Shown here one piece after another: positions 1 through 8,518 of a stretch of 64,000 nucleotides of DNA; the first letter of the stretch is position 1, and the number at the start of each line of letters is the position of its first letter. The DNA is from Rhodopirellula sp. (GTDB lineage: Bacteria > Planctomycetota > Planctomycetia > Pirellulales > Thermoguttaceae). The stretch lies in assembly GCA_012728855.1 (NCBI GenBank), contig JAAYEH010000035.1, forward strand, positions 109,492-173,491, in the 5' to 3' direction. Under the pieces are notes generated by a model. It did not search any database, was not told the origin of the DNA, and saw only the letters and a list, made by a program, of their open reading frames with translations. A program made the position numbers and the translations under genes.

Positions 1-1128
1 TCCGATTCCCTGCGCGGACAACCGCTCGGCGAAGCCGACCAACCGTGCGACGTCGTCGTCCTTGAGGCTCTCGTCGTACCAGAGCGGAAACTTGACCCAG
101 TTCACTCCCGCTTGCGGAAGCAGTTTTCCCAACTCGGGCAGATCGAGCGGGCGGGCTCCTCGTGGAAGGCTCCAGCCGAACTCGCCTCCCACCGGCACGC
201 TTTCGGGGTGAATGACCGCGAACGTGGCGCAATGGCGATAGACCATCGTCTCGCCGGACCGAAGCGCCGCCCAGAGACGATAGAACCCGGAGCCCGTTAC
301 CGGAAGTTGCCAGGTTGCTTTGCCGACTCGCGGCGGTGCATCCAAGTCACCGGGCTGGGGCAAAAGCTCTTCAAACCTCTGTTCTTCGATCTCCAGCGGA
401 GGCTGCGCTTCGGCAATCGGATTGCCCAAGACGTTTTCCAGAAGAAAGGTCACGGTCGGGTTCCCTTCGGCGAAACCCGAGGTGGTGCAAGTGGCAGAGA
501 TCGGCTGGCCCTCGAAGTAGAGGTGATACGGACTGTTGAGTTCAAACTCCATTCGCGGCAATCGGCCCAGCCAGATGTCGCTGAAGGATGCGGAGCCGGT
601 GAGGTCGGCGTGGTCATCAGGTTCCAGGTGCAGCCCGATCACCGCCCAGCAAGCCTTGCGGCTGCTGGGTGAAATCGGCCCGATCCGAAACTTCGTCCAC
701 TGTTCCACATGGCGGACGGATTCGGAGGTGTACACCTCCAGGCGCTGCCGCTGGTCGTCGAGCAGCGCGAGCGAGAAACGGGCCCGGTCATGTTTCAAAC
801 CTTCGGTTTTCAGCCGGCCCTCCAGCACGTAGCTGTGCCGATCATCGACCGGGATCGGAGGGCTGCAAGCGACCGCCGCTCCCCCGTTGAGATCGATTCG
901 AAGGCAGCGGCCGGCCTTAACCGTCGGATCCTCGCCGATCACCGCTTCCACATAATGCGGATAATTGCGACCCCGGCGGCGGGTCCATTGATCCGGCCAT
1001 TCGTCAAAGTTTTCATCCCAGGAGGCATCGAAATTGCAGGCGAAGATTTCCGTGGCCGCCGGGTAGCGTGAGGCGATAGACGCGTCCGGCTGAATCGCTA
1101 CAATCAACAGCGCCAGAGGGAGGATCAT
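1..1128 (-). CDS. Secreted protein of unknown function, 3' end beyond the window
   Basis: The reverse strand is open from an ATG at 1128 to the window edge (376 codons, no stop), so the gene is partial at its C-terminus. The product starts with a short hydrophobic leader (MILPLALLIVAI), which suggests export. Residues about 30-170 look like a carbohydrate-binding-type beta-sandwich (FDASWDENFDEWPDQW, then a segment on displayed summaries of ligand-type strands), and residues about 190-330 look like an Ig-like or bacterial glycosidase accessory region. The last visible part (VNWVKFPLWYDESLKDDDV) resembles the start of a TIM-barrel glycoside hydrolase. That family assignment is inference. It is divergent from the isomerase-like gene at 1238, with about 110 bases between them. 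Confidence 0.7.
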   Translation of the reverse strand, partial: MILPLALLIVAIQPDASIASRYPAATEIFACNFDASWDENFDEWPDQWTRRRGRNYPHYVEAVIGEDPTVKAGRCLRIDLNGGAAVACSPPIPVDDRHSYVLEGRLKTEGLKHDRARFSLALLDDQRQRLEVYTSESVRHVEQWTKFRIGPISPSSRKACWAVIGLHLEPDDHADLTGSASFSDIWLGRLPRMEFELNSPYHLYFEGQPISATCTTSGFAEGNPTVTFLLENVLGNPIAEAQPPLEIEEQRFEELLPQPGDLDAPPRVGKATWQLPVTGSGFYRLWAALRSGETMVYRHCATFAVIHPESVPVGGEFGWSLPRGARPLDLPELGKLLPQAGVNWVKFPLWYDESLKDDDVARLVGFAERLSAQGIG

Positions 1129-1237
1129 CGATCACCTGGTATCGTGCCGAGCAAACCGGTCCGTTTCCACTATCGTCTATCGGGCCGCGCCGCTCGACGA
1201 GGCTCCCGTTATCCCCTACAAACCGCAGGAGTTGCCT

Positions 1238-2017
1238 GTGTTCGCGCTAAGGGTCGGCCTGGATCTTCAATCGCTCGCCATACCGCTACGGGAGGCGTTG
1301 CATGCGGCAGCCGGGCTGGGGGCCGACGCGGTCGTGATCGACGCCCGTGGTGCCGTCAGGTCGGGGGAGTTTTCGCGCACCGCGGTGCGGGAACTGCGGA
1401 AAATGCTCGAAGATTTCCGTTTGCGGGTGGCGGCAATCAGCTACCGAACGCGGCGCGGATTGGTGACCATGGACGAGTTGGATCGACGGGTCGATGGCAC
1501 CAAGGCTGCCATGGAGATCGCCCACAGCCTGGGGGCTAACGTCGTCATCGGCACTCTCGGGCCGCTTCCCCCACCCGATTCGGATTCTTGGCAAGTGCTT
1601 GCAGCCGTGCTCGACGACGTGGGGCGGCACGGCCATCGGGTCGGTGCCATGCTCGCCGCGGAGACCGGAACCGACGGTGGCGAGACACTGGCGGGCCTGT
1701 TGCGCGTGCTGCCTGAGGGCACACTGGGTATCGACTTCAATCCCGGCAATCTGGTCATCTCCGGGCTCGACCCGCGCGAGGCGGTCGATGCGTTGGGGGC
1801 CTGGATCTTGCATGTCCACGCCTCGGACGCCCTCTTCGGACTGACGAACTCGCGCGGTGTACGCGTGCCGCTTGGAGAGGGATCTGTGGATATGCCGGCG
1901 CTACTGGGCGCTCTGGAGGAGTTTGGCTATCGGGGATACATCACCATCGACGTGCAGCCGGCCGACGACGCACTCCGTCAGGCTGCAACCGCGATTCGGT
2001 ATCTTCGCCGTCTGTGA
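1238..2017 (+). CDS. Sugar phosphate isomerase/epimerase-like TIM barrel protein
   Basis: A 259-residue protein resembling the xylose isomerase-like/AP endonuclease 2 TIM barrel family, which binds a divalent metal and isomerises or epimerises sugars or inositols. Visible family features are the barrel strands GLDLQSL, DAVVIDARG, GANVVIGTLGPLP, MLAAETGTDGG, LGIDFNPGNLV, WILHVHASD and YITIDVQP; the E, D, H and D residues in these strands fit the usual metal ligands. I prefer the GTG at 1238 because AGGAG at 1227-1231 lies 6 bases upstream. The TTG at 1232 directly abuts that site and is less likely. The substrate cannot be told from sequence. Confidence 0.85.
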   Translation: MFALRVGLDLQSLAIPLREALHAAAGLGADAVVIDARGAVRSGEFSRTAVRELRKMLEDFRLRVAAISYRTRRGLVTMDELDRRVDGTKAAMEIAHSLGANVVIGTLGPLPPPDSDSWQVLAAVLDDVGRHGHRVGAMLAAETGTDGGETLAGLLRVLPEGTLGIDFNPGNLVISGLDPREAVDALGAWILHVHASDALFGLTNSRGVRVPLGEGSVDMPALLGALEEFGYRGYITIDVQPADDALRQAATAIRYLRRL

Positions 2018-2128
2018 AAATCGCCGGTAAGCTCGCGTTTGCAGTGTAGGCGGGGCACTCCGTGGCCCACCATGCTCACCCCATGTAGCGAAATCGCTTC
2101 AATTCCCTCGTCCGGCTGCGAATTACTC

Positions 2129-3028
2129 TCAACCGGCTGACTCGGGCGATCCGGATGCTTCGTTGGGCGTCTGGCGGTCCGCTCTTGCCCGCTCCTCACG
2201 GACCGCCATCCGCAGCAATCCGGCGGTCGTGCTGAAGGAGTCCGAACGCCGCATGCACGTAGCATCGGGAATACTCTGAAGAAACGCCTGTCGCAACGAA
2301 GCTTCCAATCCCCCCTGTTTAAACAGGTGCTCACCAAGCCGATTCCATTCGTCCAGAAACTCACTCTGCATTTCCGTCGGAGTGCAGTAGCGTCGCACGT
2401 AACGGGCGATGCGAGCCTTCAGTTCTCTTTCGAGAACCACCCGTGCCGTTCGGTAACGATTATCGACCGAGGCAAGCGATAGCCCGAGAAGTTGGCTGAT
2501 CTCCTCACGCGTCAGATCCTCGCAGAGACGACCGTAGAGCACCCTGAAATGGTCGCCTTTACCGCGGCGGAACAAGTGATGTCGGAGCCCTTCCATGCTC
2601 TGCTGCAACAGATCCTCCACCCAAGCAGCGTAGAACAGGTCTTCCGGATCGGCGGAAACTTCCCAATCTTCGCGATTCAGTACGGACCGATCGATCGCGT
2701 CTTGCCGAATCAAGTTCTGCAGAAGTTCTCTGCGCTCGTTGTCCGTGCGAAAAATCGTGGCGAGTTGCTTTCGCACGACGCCGCAGATCAGATTGCGGAG
2801 TCTGGCCGAGCGATCGGCTTGCCACTGCGCGAGCAAACGGTTACGCAAGAGAATCTCGAACGTGGCCGAGGCGACGTCCTCGGCGTCGTGCCACGACATC
2901 CCGGTCCGCCTTGTCACGAATCGACAAATGGGCCCCCAGTAATCTTCAAGGAACTGCTGCCAGTCTTCTTCGCTGCCGCCGGCCGCGATGCGGCGAACCA
3001 GAGTTAATCGGGTTGGAGGGAAGCCCAT
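2129..3028 (-). CDS. ECF-like sigma-70 family RNA polymerase sigma factor
   Basis: A 299-residue sigma factor of the extracytoplasmic-function type. Region 2 is at about residues 25-65 (DYWGPICRF, WHDAEDVASATFEILL). Region 4 with its helix-turn-helix is at about residues 170-205 (LTREEISQLLGLSLASVDNR). Between them lies a long linker, and about 90 extra residues follow region 4, ending in a Ser/Pro-rich tail. Sigma factors of this size beside Ser/Thr kinases are characteristic of planctomycetes. It is divergent from the kinase gene at 3286, and a PAL-4 palindrome (3050-3105) sits between them. Joint regulation of the two genes is inferred only from position. No clear ribosome-binding site precedes the ATG. 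Confidence 0.9.
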   Translation of the reverse strand: MGFPPTRLTLVRRIAAGGSEEDWQQFLEDYWGPICRFVTRRTGMSWHDAEDVASATFEILLRNRLLAQWQADRSARLRNLICGVVRKQLATIFRTDNERRELLQNLIRQDAIDRSVLNREDWEVSADPEDLFYAAWVEDLLQQSMEGLRHHLFRRGKGDHFRVLYGRLCEDLTREEISQLLGLSLASVDNRYRTARVVLERELKARIARYVRRYCTPTEMQSEFLDEWNRLGEHLFKQGGLEASLRQAFLQSIPDATCMRRSDSFSTTAGLLRMAVREERARADRQTPNEASGSPESAG

Positions 3029-3049
3029 GATCGATACCGAGCCAAAGTA

Positions 3050-3105
3050 CGTCAGGCTTTCCAGCCTGCTGAGCGGGTTCCAATCAGGCTGGAAAGCCTG
3101 ACGTG
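3050..3105. repeat. PAL-4 palindrome, intact copy
   Basis: Inverted repeat with 20-base arms (ACGTCAGGCTTTCCAGCCTG and its reverse complement) around a 16-base loop. It lies in the divergent gap between the sigma factor and the kinase. The same arm occurs in frame inside the gene at 31845 and as a half copy at 59689-59710. Confidence 0.9.
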
Positions 3106-3285
3106 TACTGCACCGCTTCCATCCATCCAGTATCTAACATGCGACATCCGGGAACCAGCCCCCATTCCCGGGCTGCCCCAGCGGTCGCAGCGGCGGTCTA
3201 CCGCCGCCGAGATGCTTGGATTCCGGGCCAGACCCAGGTAGAATGGCATCCATTGCTCCGGTCTTGTTCCGTTTCAGCAGCCCCC

Positions 3286-5541
3286 ATGACCCCTGCAATC
3301 GGCCAACTCGCGTCGCAGCGATCCTCTGCCGACTCGCGATTCAGCGCGGGCCCAAGCGGCGGCGATTCATCCGTCGCCCTGGTGTCCCGGCTCGCCAGGC
3401 AAGTTCAAGCTCTTCATGCGGAGGGTCGAATTCATCGGGCGATCGGGTTGAGTGCAATTCGGATGGACGCATCGCAGTCGCCGAGTCTTTCCGAGCCGCC
3501 GGAGATTTGCCGTTTCGGCGGCCATTACGCGGATCCGGATCGCTGTCCCCCGGAACTGATGGAGGCGGACGAGTTCGAACTTCCCACGGATTACCGGGCG
3601 GCGGAGGCCCGGCTGAAAGACGCCGGCCACCGGATCAACCCGCGGCGTGTCGACGTGTACCAGTTGGCCACGCTGTTGATTCAACTTCTCTGCCACAAGT
3701 CAGTTTCCACCTATTTGAGCAGCCCGAGAGCTGCTGCGGCGGTTCCGCCATCGCTCCGCCGCGCGATCGACCGGGCCTTGGGGCACCGCGCGGCCGACCG
3801 CTTCGAGACCGTCGAGGAGTTGCTCGACGAATTGTCGCTGGCGCTTCCGCGGACCGACGGGGAGACACCGCCTGCAGGACGCCGGCCGACTTCGTTCCCG
3901 CTGGCGAACCAGCGAACGTCGCCGCTGCCCTTTAGCAGAATCGATCGCTACCGGATCCTCGATAGGATCGGGCAGGGAGGCATGGGCGACGTTTATCGCG
4001 GGCGCGACGATTCACTCGACCGCGATGTCGCGGTTAAGGTTCTCGCCCCGCACTTGTCCCGCGACAGTCCTTTCGTGTACAGGTTCCGCAGAGAAGCCGC
4101 CGCGGCGGCTCAAATACACCATCCCAACGTCGTGCAAGTCTACTTGATCGGCGAGGAGGACGGGCAACATTTCTTTGCGATGAAGTTCATCGACGGCGAA
4201 ACGTTGGCTGAGAAACTTCGCCGGCTTCGCCGATTGCCGCACGGCGAGGTTCTCGATCTGCTGGGGCAGTGTTTGGCGGGTCTGGCAGCCGCCCACGCTT
4301 GTGGCCTGGTCCACCGTGATGTGAAACCGGCGAACATCCTTCTGGAACACGGTTCCGGGCGGGCGATCCTGGTCGACTTCGGTCTCGCGCGCCGGGCTGG
4401 CGACGGCAACCGCCTCACCGCGGACGGAACCGTGATGGGTACCGTCGACTACATTGCTCCGGAGCAGGCCGTCGGCGTAAAGGTCGACGCACGGGCCGAC
4501 ATCTACGCTCTCGGCGTCATCGCCTATCAGATGCTGTCGGGCCGGTTGCCGCACGAAGCCGATTCACCCACGGCCGTGCTGTTCCAGCATGTCCATGAGG
4601 CCCCTGTTCCGCTCGAGGAAATCGCGCCGGACGTCCCCGCGGCCCTCGGTCGGATTGTGGCCCGAATGATGGCGAAGCAGCCGCAAGATCGCTATCAGAG
4701 TTGTGACGAGGTAGCCGAAGATCTGCGTGTACTGGGCAATGCGCCTCTGCCCGGTACGGAGCGATCCGGGGATGTCGATCGAGACGAGAATCGCACCGCC
4801 GTTGGACGGCAGCCCGGCCGCTACCGCTTGCTGCTCGGCGGCGGACTCGCCGTTGCGGTCGCAACCGCCGCGTTGGTGGTTGGCTCGCGGCAGCGAGGCT
4901 CGGCTTCGTTACCGGCGAGCCCCGCCGCTGCCCGCGTGGAGTCGACAATTTCCGAAGTGGCCACGGAGTCTCGCCTGATCGATCCGACTGCCGGCACGTG
5001 GGTCTCGTTGCTCGACCATTTTCGTCGGCAGAGCGACGTCGTTTCCGGAGACTGGTCGGTCGAGAGCAATGGCGTTCGCGTCGAATCGGGCCAGGCCGCC
5101 CGTATCATGGTTCCCGTCATCGCAGCGGGGCGTGACTACAGCTTGGAAATCGAGTTCACACGCAACGCCGGCAACGGCAGTGTCGTGATCCTCTTGCCGG
5201 TCGGCGAACGAGCCTGCGGACTGACGCTGCACGGATGGGAGGGGATCGACGGCATTGAAGTGATCGATGGTCGTCGCGCGAACGATAACGCGACCACCCG
5301 CTCCTCCTTCTTCGAGAACCAGAAACGCTACCGGCTTCGCGTCGATGTCCGCGTCCAAGGGGAGGATGCCTCGATCCACGTTCTCGTTGACGACGAACCT
5401 TATCTCGAGTGGCGGGGAAAAGCCTCACTTCTGGCCACGTACTTCCATTGGGATCTTCCGGAGCCGGTTCGCCCGGGACTAGGCGCTTGGGATGCCAATG
5501 TCACCTTCCACAGTGTGCGGTTCCAGAGCGGCTCTCAGTAG
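3286..5541 (+). CDS. Membrane Ser/Thr protein kinase with N-terminal decayed kinase lobe and C-terminal ectodomain
   Basis: Hanks-type kinase, 751 residues from the ATG at 3286. The frame is open from 3103, but that upstream part overlaps the PAL-4 gap and looks non-coding. Residues about 40-185 resemble the C-lobe of a second kinase that has lost its catalytic residues: RIHRAI stands where HRD is expected, CPPE where APE is, and then DVYQLATLL and a final helix ADRFETVEELL. The active kinase spans about 218-490: GQGGMG glycine loop, AVKVL lysine, VHRDVKPAN, VDFGLAR, YIAPEQA. A membrane helix at about 515-533 is followed by a 215-residue beta-rich ectodomain resembling DUF1080/LamG folds. It probably senses extracellular signals. 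The stop TAG overlaps a PAL-3 repeat. Confidence 0.92.
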   Translation: MTPAIGQLASQRSSADSRFSAGPSGGDSSVALVSRLARQVQALHAEGRIHRAIGLSAIRMDASQSPSLSEPPEICRFGGHYADPDRCPPELMEADEFELPTDYRAAEARLKDAGHRINPRRVDVYQLATLLIQLLCHKSVSTYLSSPRAAAAVPPSLRRAIDRALGHRAADRFETVEELLDELSLALPRTDGETPPAGRRPTSFPLANQRTSPLPFSRIDRYRILDRIGQGGMGDVYRGRDDSLDRDVAVKVLAPHLSRDSPFVYRFRREAAAAAQIHHPNVVQVYLIGEEDGQHFFAMKFIDGETLAEKLRRLRRLPHGEVLDLLGQCLAGLAAAHACGLVHRDVKPANILLEHGSGRAILVDFGLARRAGDGNRLTADGTVMGTVDYIAPEQAVGVKVDARADIYALGVIAYQMLSGRLPHEADSPTAVLFQHVHEAPVPLEEIAPDVPAALGRIVARMMAKQPQDRYQSCDEVAEDLRVLGNAPLPGTERSGDVDRDENRTAVGRQPGRYRLLLGGGLAVAVATAALVVGSRQRGSASLPASPAAARVESTISEVATESRLIDPTAGTWVSLLDHFRRQSDVVSGDWSVESNGVRVESGQAARIMVPVIAAGRDYSLEIEFTRNAGNGSVVILLPVGERACGLTLHGWEGIDGIEVIDGRRANDNATTRSSFFENQKRYRLRVDVRVQGEDASIHVLVDDEPYLEWRGKASLLATYFHWDLPEPVRPGLGAWDANVTFHSVRFQSGSQ

Positions 5542-5597
5542 GTTCCGCTTGCCGAGGGGAACCTCGCGACACGATCCCGTTCGGCAAGCGGGATCCA
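5539..5597. repeat. PAL-3 palindrome at the kinase stop codon
   Basis: Two divergent PAL-3 arms, GGTTCCGCTTGCCGAGGGG and GATCCCGTTCGGCAAGCGG, each itself nearly palindromic, together form an inverted pair. The kinase stop TAG (5539-5541) coincides with the TAG that begins the PAL-3 consensus (GTAGATCCCGC). Confidence 0.85.
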
Positions 5598-5834
5598 CCG
5601 GGTGCGATCCGGTCGCCCCAAAACGTGTAGCGACAAGATAAGGGATGCTGATGGGGGATAGCCCCTGTTGTCTTAACGCCGCGGCCTTTTCGGCTTCGCC
5701 ATCGGGAAACGCTTTCGGTTTGTCGCTTTCCGGTGAATTTCCATGGAGAATCTGCCGATGAGCGAGGTTGGTACGACTTTACCGCTTGCGCTGCCTTTGC
5801 CGGCTGCGTCTGGATTGGGCACTGGGCTAAGACT

Positions 5835-7328
5835 ATGGCGAAACCGCTCAAAAAAGAACTGCGGTATGCCTCGGCGGGCGCCGACGCAATGGTGTCCACT
5901 GATCGGCGGGTAGACGCCCCCCATGTCATTGGCCAAGGCGTTCCAGCGGGAAATGCCGCGGAATGTGTAGGTTCAAACGTTCCCACAATTCAGGAGGGGG
6001 TACAGTCAGGGTGCCAGGACTCGCAGCCAGGAGGCTCCGATCCATCCCCCATAGTCGGACCATGCCCGGAATCGGCGCCGCTTCCCACCCAGTTTCGTCT
6101 CCAGGCAAGTCAACTGGCCGAACACCTGCGTCTTCGGCAATGCGAACTCGACCATCGCGAATCCCAAATGAACGCCCGCTGTGCGCAATGGGACAACTCA
6201 GCGCGTTCGGCTCGGCTCTGGCTGAGCGAACGCGAGGAGGAAATCCGCGATCGGCAGGTGGCGTTGGACCGACGCGAGGGTGAGTTGCGGGCGCGGCTCG
6301 ATCGGCTGGCGGAGGCCGAAAGTGCATCGGAGAAGGCAAGACGCGAGCAGGAGCATCGCCTCGCCGGCCGCGAGTCGGACTTGGTGTCCGCAGCGGAGAC
6401 GCTTGCGGCGGAACGCGCCGCGCTGGCGGCGGCTCGGGCAGCGTTTGGCGAACAGCAGACTCGGGCCGAGGACGATCTCCGACGCCGGAAGCAGCAGATC
6501 GATCTTCGACGCGACGCATCGCTAGCGCTCGTTCGGCAGTTGACGGCAGGGCTGCAAGGACGGCGACCGGCGAACCAATGCCCGGACGACCCGGCGCCGA
6601 CCGAACCGGCAAGTCCCGACAATCGACTCGAGGATGAAGTCTGCCGTCTCGAACTCCGGCGTCGGCAACTGCAGGAGGCCGAAGCCGAATTAACGGCTTC
6701 CCGAGAGGAGTTGGCGCAACTTCGCGAGCAGGTTCTCGAACAACGTCGAAAGGACCGGCAGTTGGCCCGCGACGACCGGCGACGAATGACCGTCGAACAT
6801 CGCCGGATGCTCCGCGAGCAGGAAGAACGACGGCAAGCGATCCAGCGTCAGAGCGAACAGGTCGACAAGAGTCGGAGGGCACTGGAGCAGCTCCGGGGCG
6901 AACTCGCCCGCATGCACCGGGAGACTCTGGAAATCCGCTTGGCGAGCGAGGAACTCTGGGCCCAGCTCGCCGGGTCGGCGCCACCGGCCGCCCTTACACA
7001 TTCTCTCGGCCAGATCCGCAGCAAGTTGGCCGACCAATACCGGGCAGCCGCCGCCGAACTGAGCGACAAGAAGCGGGAACTTGAGTCTCTCTGCGTCCAA
7101 TTAGCCCAGCAATACGAGAGACTTCATCGCCGGAAAGACGAGTTGGAGCGATGGGCGGCCGCCCGGGAGGAAGAAATCCAGCAACAGGCTCGGCGGCTGG
7201 TTGCGCGCGAGGAGGAGATCCAGACGGAGCAGGAGCGGCTGAACGAGCGCTCTCAGCAATGGCAGACCGAAGAACTCGGCTACCGGCAGGAGATCCGGCA
7301 GCTCAGGTCGAAGGTTCTTAGTGCTTAG
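5835..7328 (+). CDS. Coiled-coil protein of unknown function
   Basis: A 497-residue protein whose residues about 80-495 are dominated by heptad-rich, Glu/Arg/Gln-rich helices (many REEE, RREQE and LRGEL segments). This predicts long coiled coils, broken by a Pro-rich hinge near 240-260. No catalytic domain, signal peptide or membrane helix is seen. The ATG at 5835 (MAKPLKKELRY) is preferred; the frame is open from 5733, but the extra 34 residues look non-coding. Roles in cell structure or in scaffolding are possible but unsupported. The final residues and the TAG stop lie inside a PAL-5 repeat, so the natural C-terminus may have been altered. A long reverse-strand frame over this gene is a shadow. 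Confidence 0.8.
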   Translation: MAKPLKKELRYASAGADAMVSTDRRVDAPHVIGQGVPAGNAAECVGSNVPTIQEGVQSGCQDSQPGGSDPSPIVGPCPESAPLPTQFRLQASQLAEHLRLRQCELDHRESQMNARCAQWDNSARSARLWLSEREEEIRDRQVALDRREGELRARLDRLAEAESASEKARREQEHRLAGRESDLVSAAETLAAERAALAAARAAFGEQQTRAEDDLRRRKQQIDLRRDASLALVRQLTAGLQGRRPANQCPDDPAPTEPASPDNRLEDEVCRLELRRRQLQEAEAELTASREELAQLREQVLEQRRKDRQLARDDRRRMTVEHRRMLREQEERRQAIQRQSEQVDKSRRALEQLRGELARMHRETLEIRLASEELWAQLAGSAPPAALTHSLGQIRSKLADQYRAAAAELSDKKRELESLCVQLAQQYERLHRRKDELERWAAAREEEIQQQARRLVAREEEIQTEQERLNERSQQWQTEELGYRQEIRQLRSKVLSA

Positions 7329-7342
7329 AACTTAGAGCTTAG
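7315..7342. repeat. Solo PAL-5 (CTTAGAA-type) tandem repeat
   Basis: Four imperfect 7-8 base units (TTCTTAG, TGCTTAG, AACTTAG, AGCTTAG) cover the stop codon of the coiled-coil gene. The same kind of unit bounds the four-helix-bundle element at 20859-21361. Here no gene accompanies it. Confidence 0.75.
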
Positions 7343-7359
7343 GCGACCGGCAGAAATTC

Positions 7360-7419
7360 GTAGCCTGACTCTCGGAGTCGGGCCTGGCTTCCAAGACCCG
7401 ACTCGGAGAGTCAGGCTAC
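7360..7419. repeat. Palindrome between convergent genes, terminator-like
   Basis: Inverted repeat with 23-base arms (GTAGCCTGACTCTCGG… and complement, one mismatch) and a 14-base loop. It lies between the convergent coiled-coil and alcohol dehydrogenase genes. It could act as a bidirectional transcription barrier, but no T-tract follows it. Confidence 0.8.
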
Positions 7420-7453
7420 GTCCGAGCGGGTAGATTCCTTTCTGCCGCTCGCC

Positions 7454-8488
7454 TCAGGGATGCAGAATCACTTTCAAGGCGCGCTGGGCTTCAATCTCGG
7501 CGAATGCGGTTTCCCACTTGCTCAGCGGCAAGCGATGCGTGATGATTTGCTCGGCAGGGATCCGGCCGCCGGCGATCAGATAGATGGCCCGATCCCAACT
7601 GGAGTAGCTCGTCGACAGGCAGAAATGGATGTCGAGAACTTTGAAGGCCGCCTTTTCCCAGGGGAAGTCGACGTTCTTGCCGGCCGTCAACCCGATCGCG
7701 CAGATGCGGCCTTTCTTGCGGACAAGATCCACCGTGCCGGCGATGGCGGCCGGCGCGCCCGAGCACTCGATCACCAGATCGGCGCCGTATCCGCCGGTGA
7801 GGTCAGCCACGGCCTGCGGCACGTTGTCTTCGCCGACGTTGAGCACGGTTTGGAAGCCGAGTTGCCTGGCCTTGTCGAGCCGCATGCCCTCATCCTGCGG
7901 CGCCCCGACCATGACGATGTGCCGAGCCCCGGCCGCGACGGCGGCCAGACCCGACAAGAGCCCAATCGGCCCCGGTCCAAGGACGACGACAAAATCGCCC
8001 GGGGTCACTCCCGCGCGTTCGTAGACATCGTGTACGGCGTTGGCCGTCGGTTCGACGACGGCAGCGGTGTCGAAATCCATCGAGTTGGGGATGCGGTGCA
8101 GGAGTTGCTCGGGCATCACGAGCAGCCGGGCCATCGAACCGTGGATCCCCCAGCCCGGGCTCCGCTTCTCCGGGCAGATCTGCACGTTGCCACTACGGCA
8201 AACAGGACACTGTCCGCAGTGGCGGGTGTGCGGTTCGCCCACCACCCGGTCGCCCACGGCCACGTATCGGCAGTCCGGCCCCAGTTCGATCACGGTTCCC
8301 GAGAATTCGTGGCCGAGGATCACCGGGGGCCAGTAGGGGAAGCGGTCGTGCTTGACGTGGACGTCGGTGCCGCAGATCCCGCTCGCATGAACCTCGATGA
8401 GCACCTCGCCCGCCTGAGGCCTCGGCTCGGGCATGTCCAACAGGGCAAGGTGGCCGATCCCTTTAGCGGTCTTGACCAAGGCTTTCAT
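7454..8488 (-). CDS. Zinc-dependent alcohol/polyol dehydrogenase (MDR family)
   Basis: A 344-residue medium-chain dehydrogenase close in type to threonine 3-dehydrogenase, sorbitol dehydrogenase and galactitol dehydrogenase. It oxidises a secondary alcohol with NAD(P)+ in the cytosol. Visible features are the catalytic zinc site (GICGTDVH near residue 37, GHEFSG near 60), the structural zinc cysteines (CGQCPVCRSGNVQIC, about 90-104), a Rossmann motif VLGPGPIGLL near 170, and an acidic-type cofactor loop. Length is normal for the family. AGAGGA precedes the ATG with good spacing. The substrate is not determinable, though threonine dehydrogenase is a reasonable first guess from the N-terminal pattern. 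Confidence 0.9.
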   Translation of the reverse strand: MKALVKTAKGIGHLALLDMPEPRPQAGEVLIEVHASGICGTDVHVKHDRFPYWPPVILGHEFSGTVIELGPDCRYVAVGDRVVGEPHTRHCGQCPVCRSGNVQICPEKRSPGWGIHGSMARLLVMPEQLLHRIPNSMDFDTAAVVEPTANAVHDVYERAGVTPGDFVVVLGPGPIGLLSGLAAVAAGARHIVMVGAPQDEGMRLDKARQLGFQTVLNVGEDNVPQAVADLTGGYGADLVIECSGAPAAIAGTVDLVRKKGRICAIGLTAGKNVDFPWEKAAFKVLDIHFCLSTSYSSWDRAIYLIAGGRIPAEQIITHRLPLSKWETAFAEIEAQRALKVILHP

Positions 8489-8518
8489 GGGGATCCTCTT
8501 GTTCCACTTCCCGCGAGT

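Noticed and set aside
5926..6984. Reverse-strand frame of 352 codons over the coiled-coil gene
   Set aside because: Arg/Pro-rich, no domain, no ribosome-binding site; a typical shadow in GC-rich DNA.
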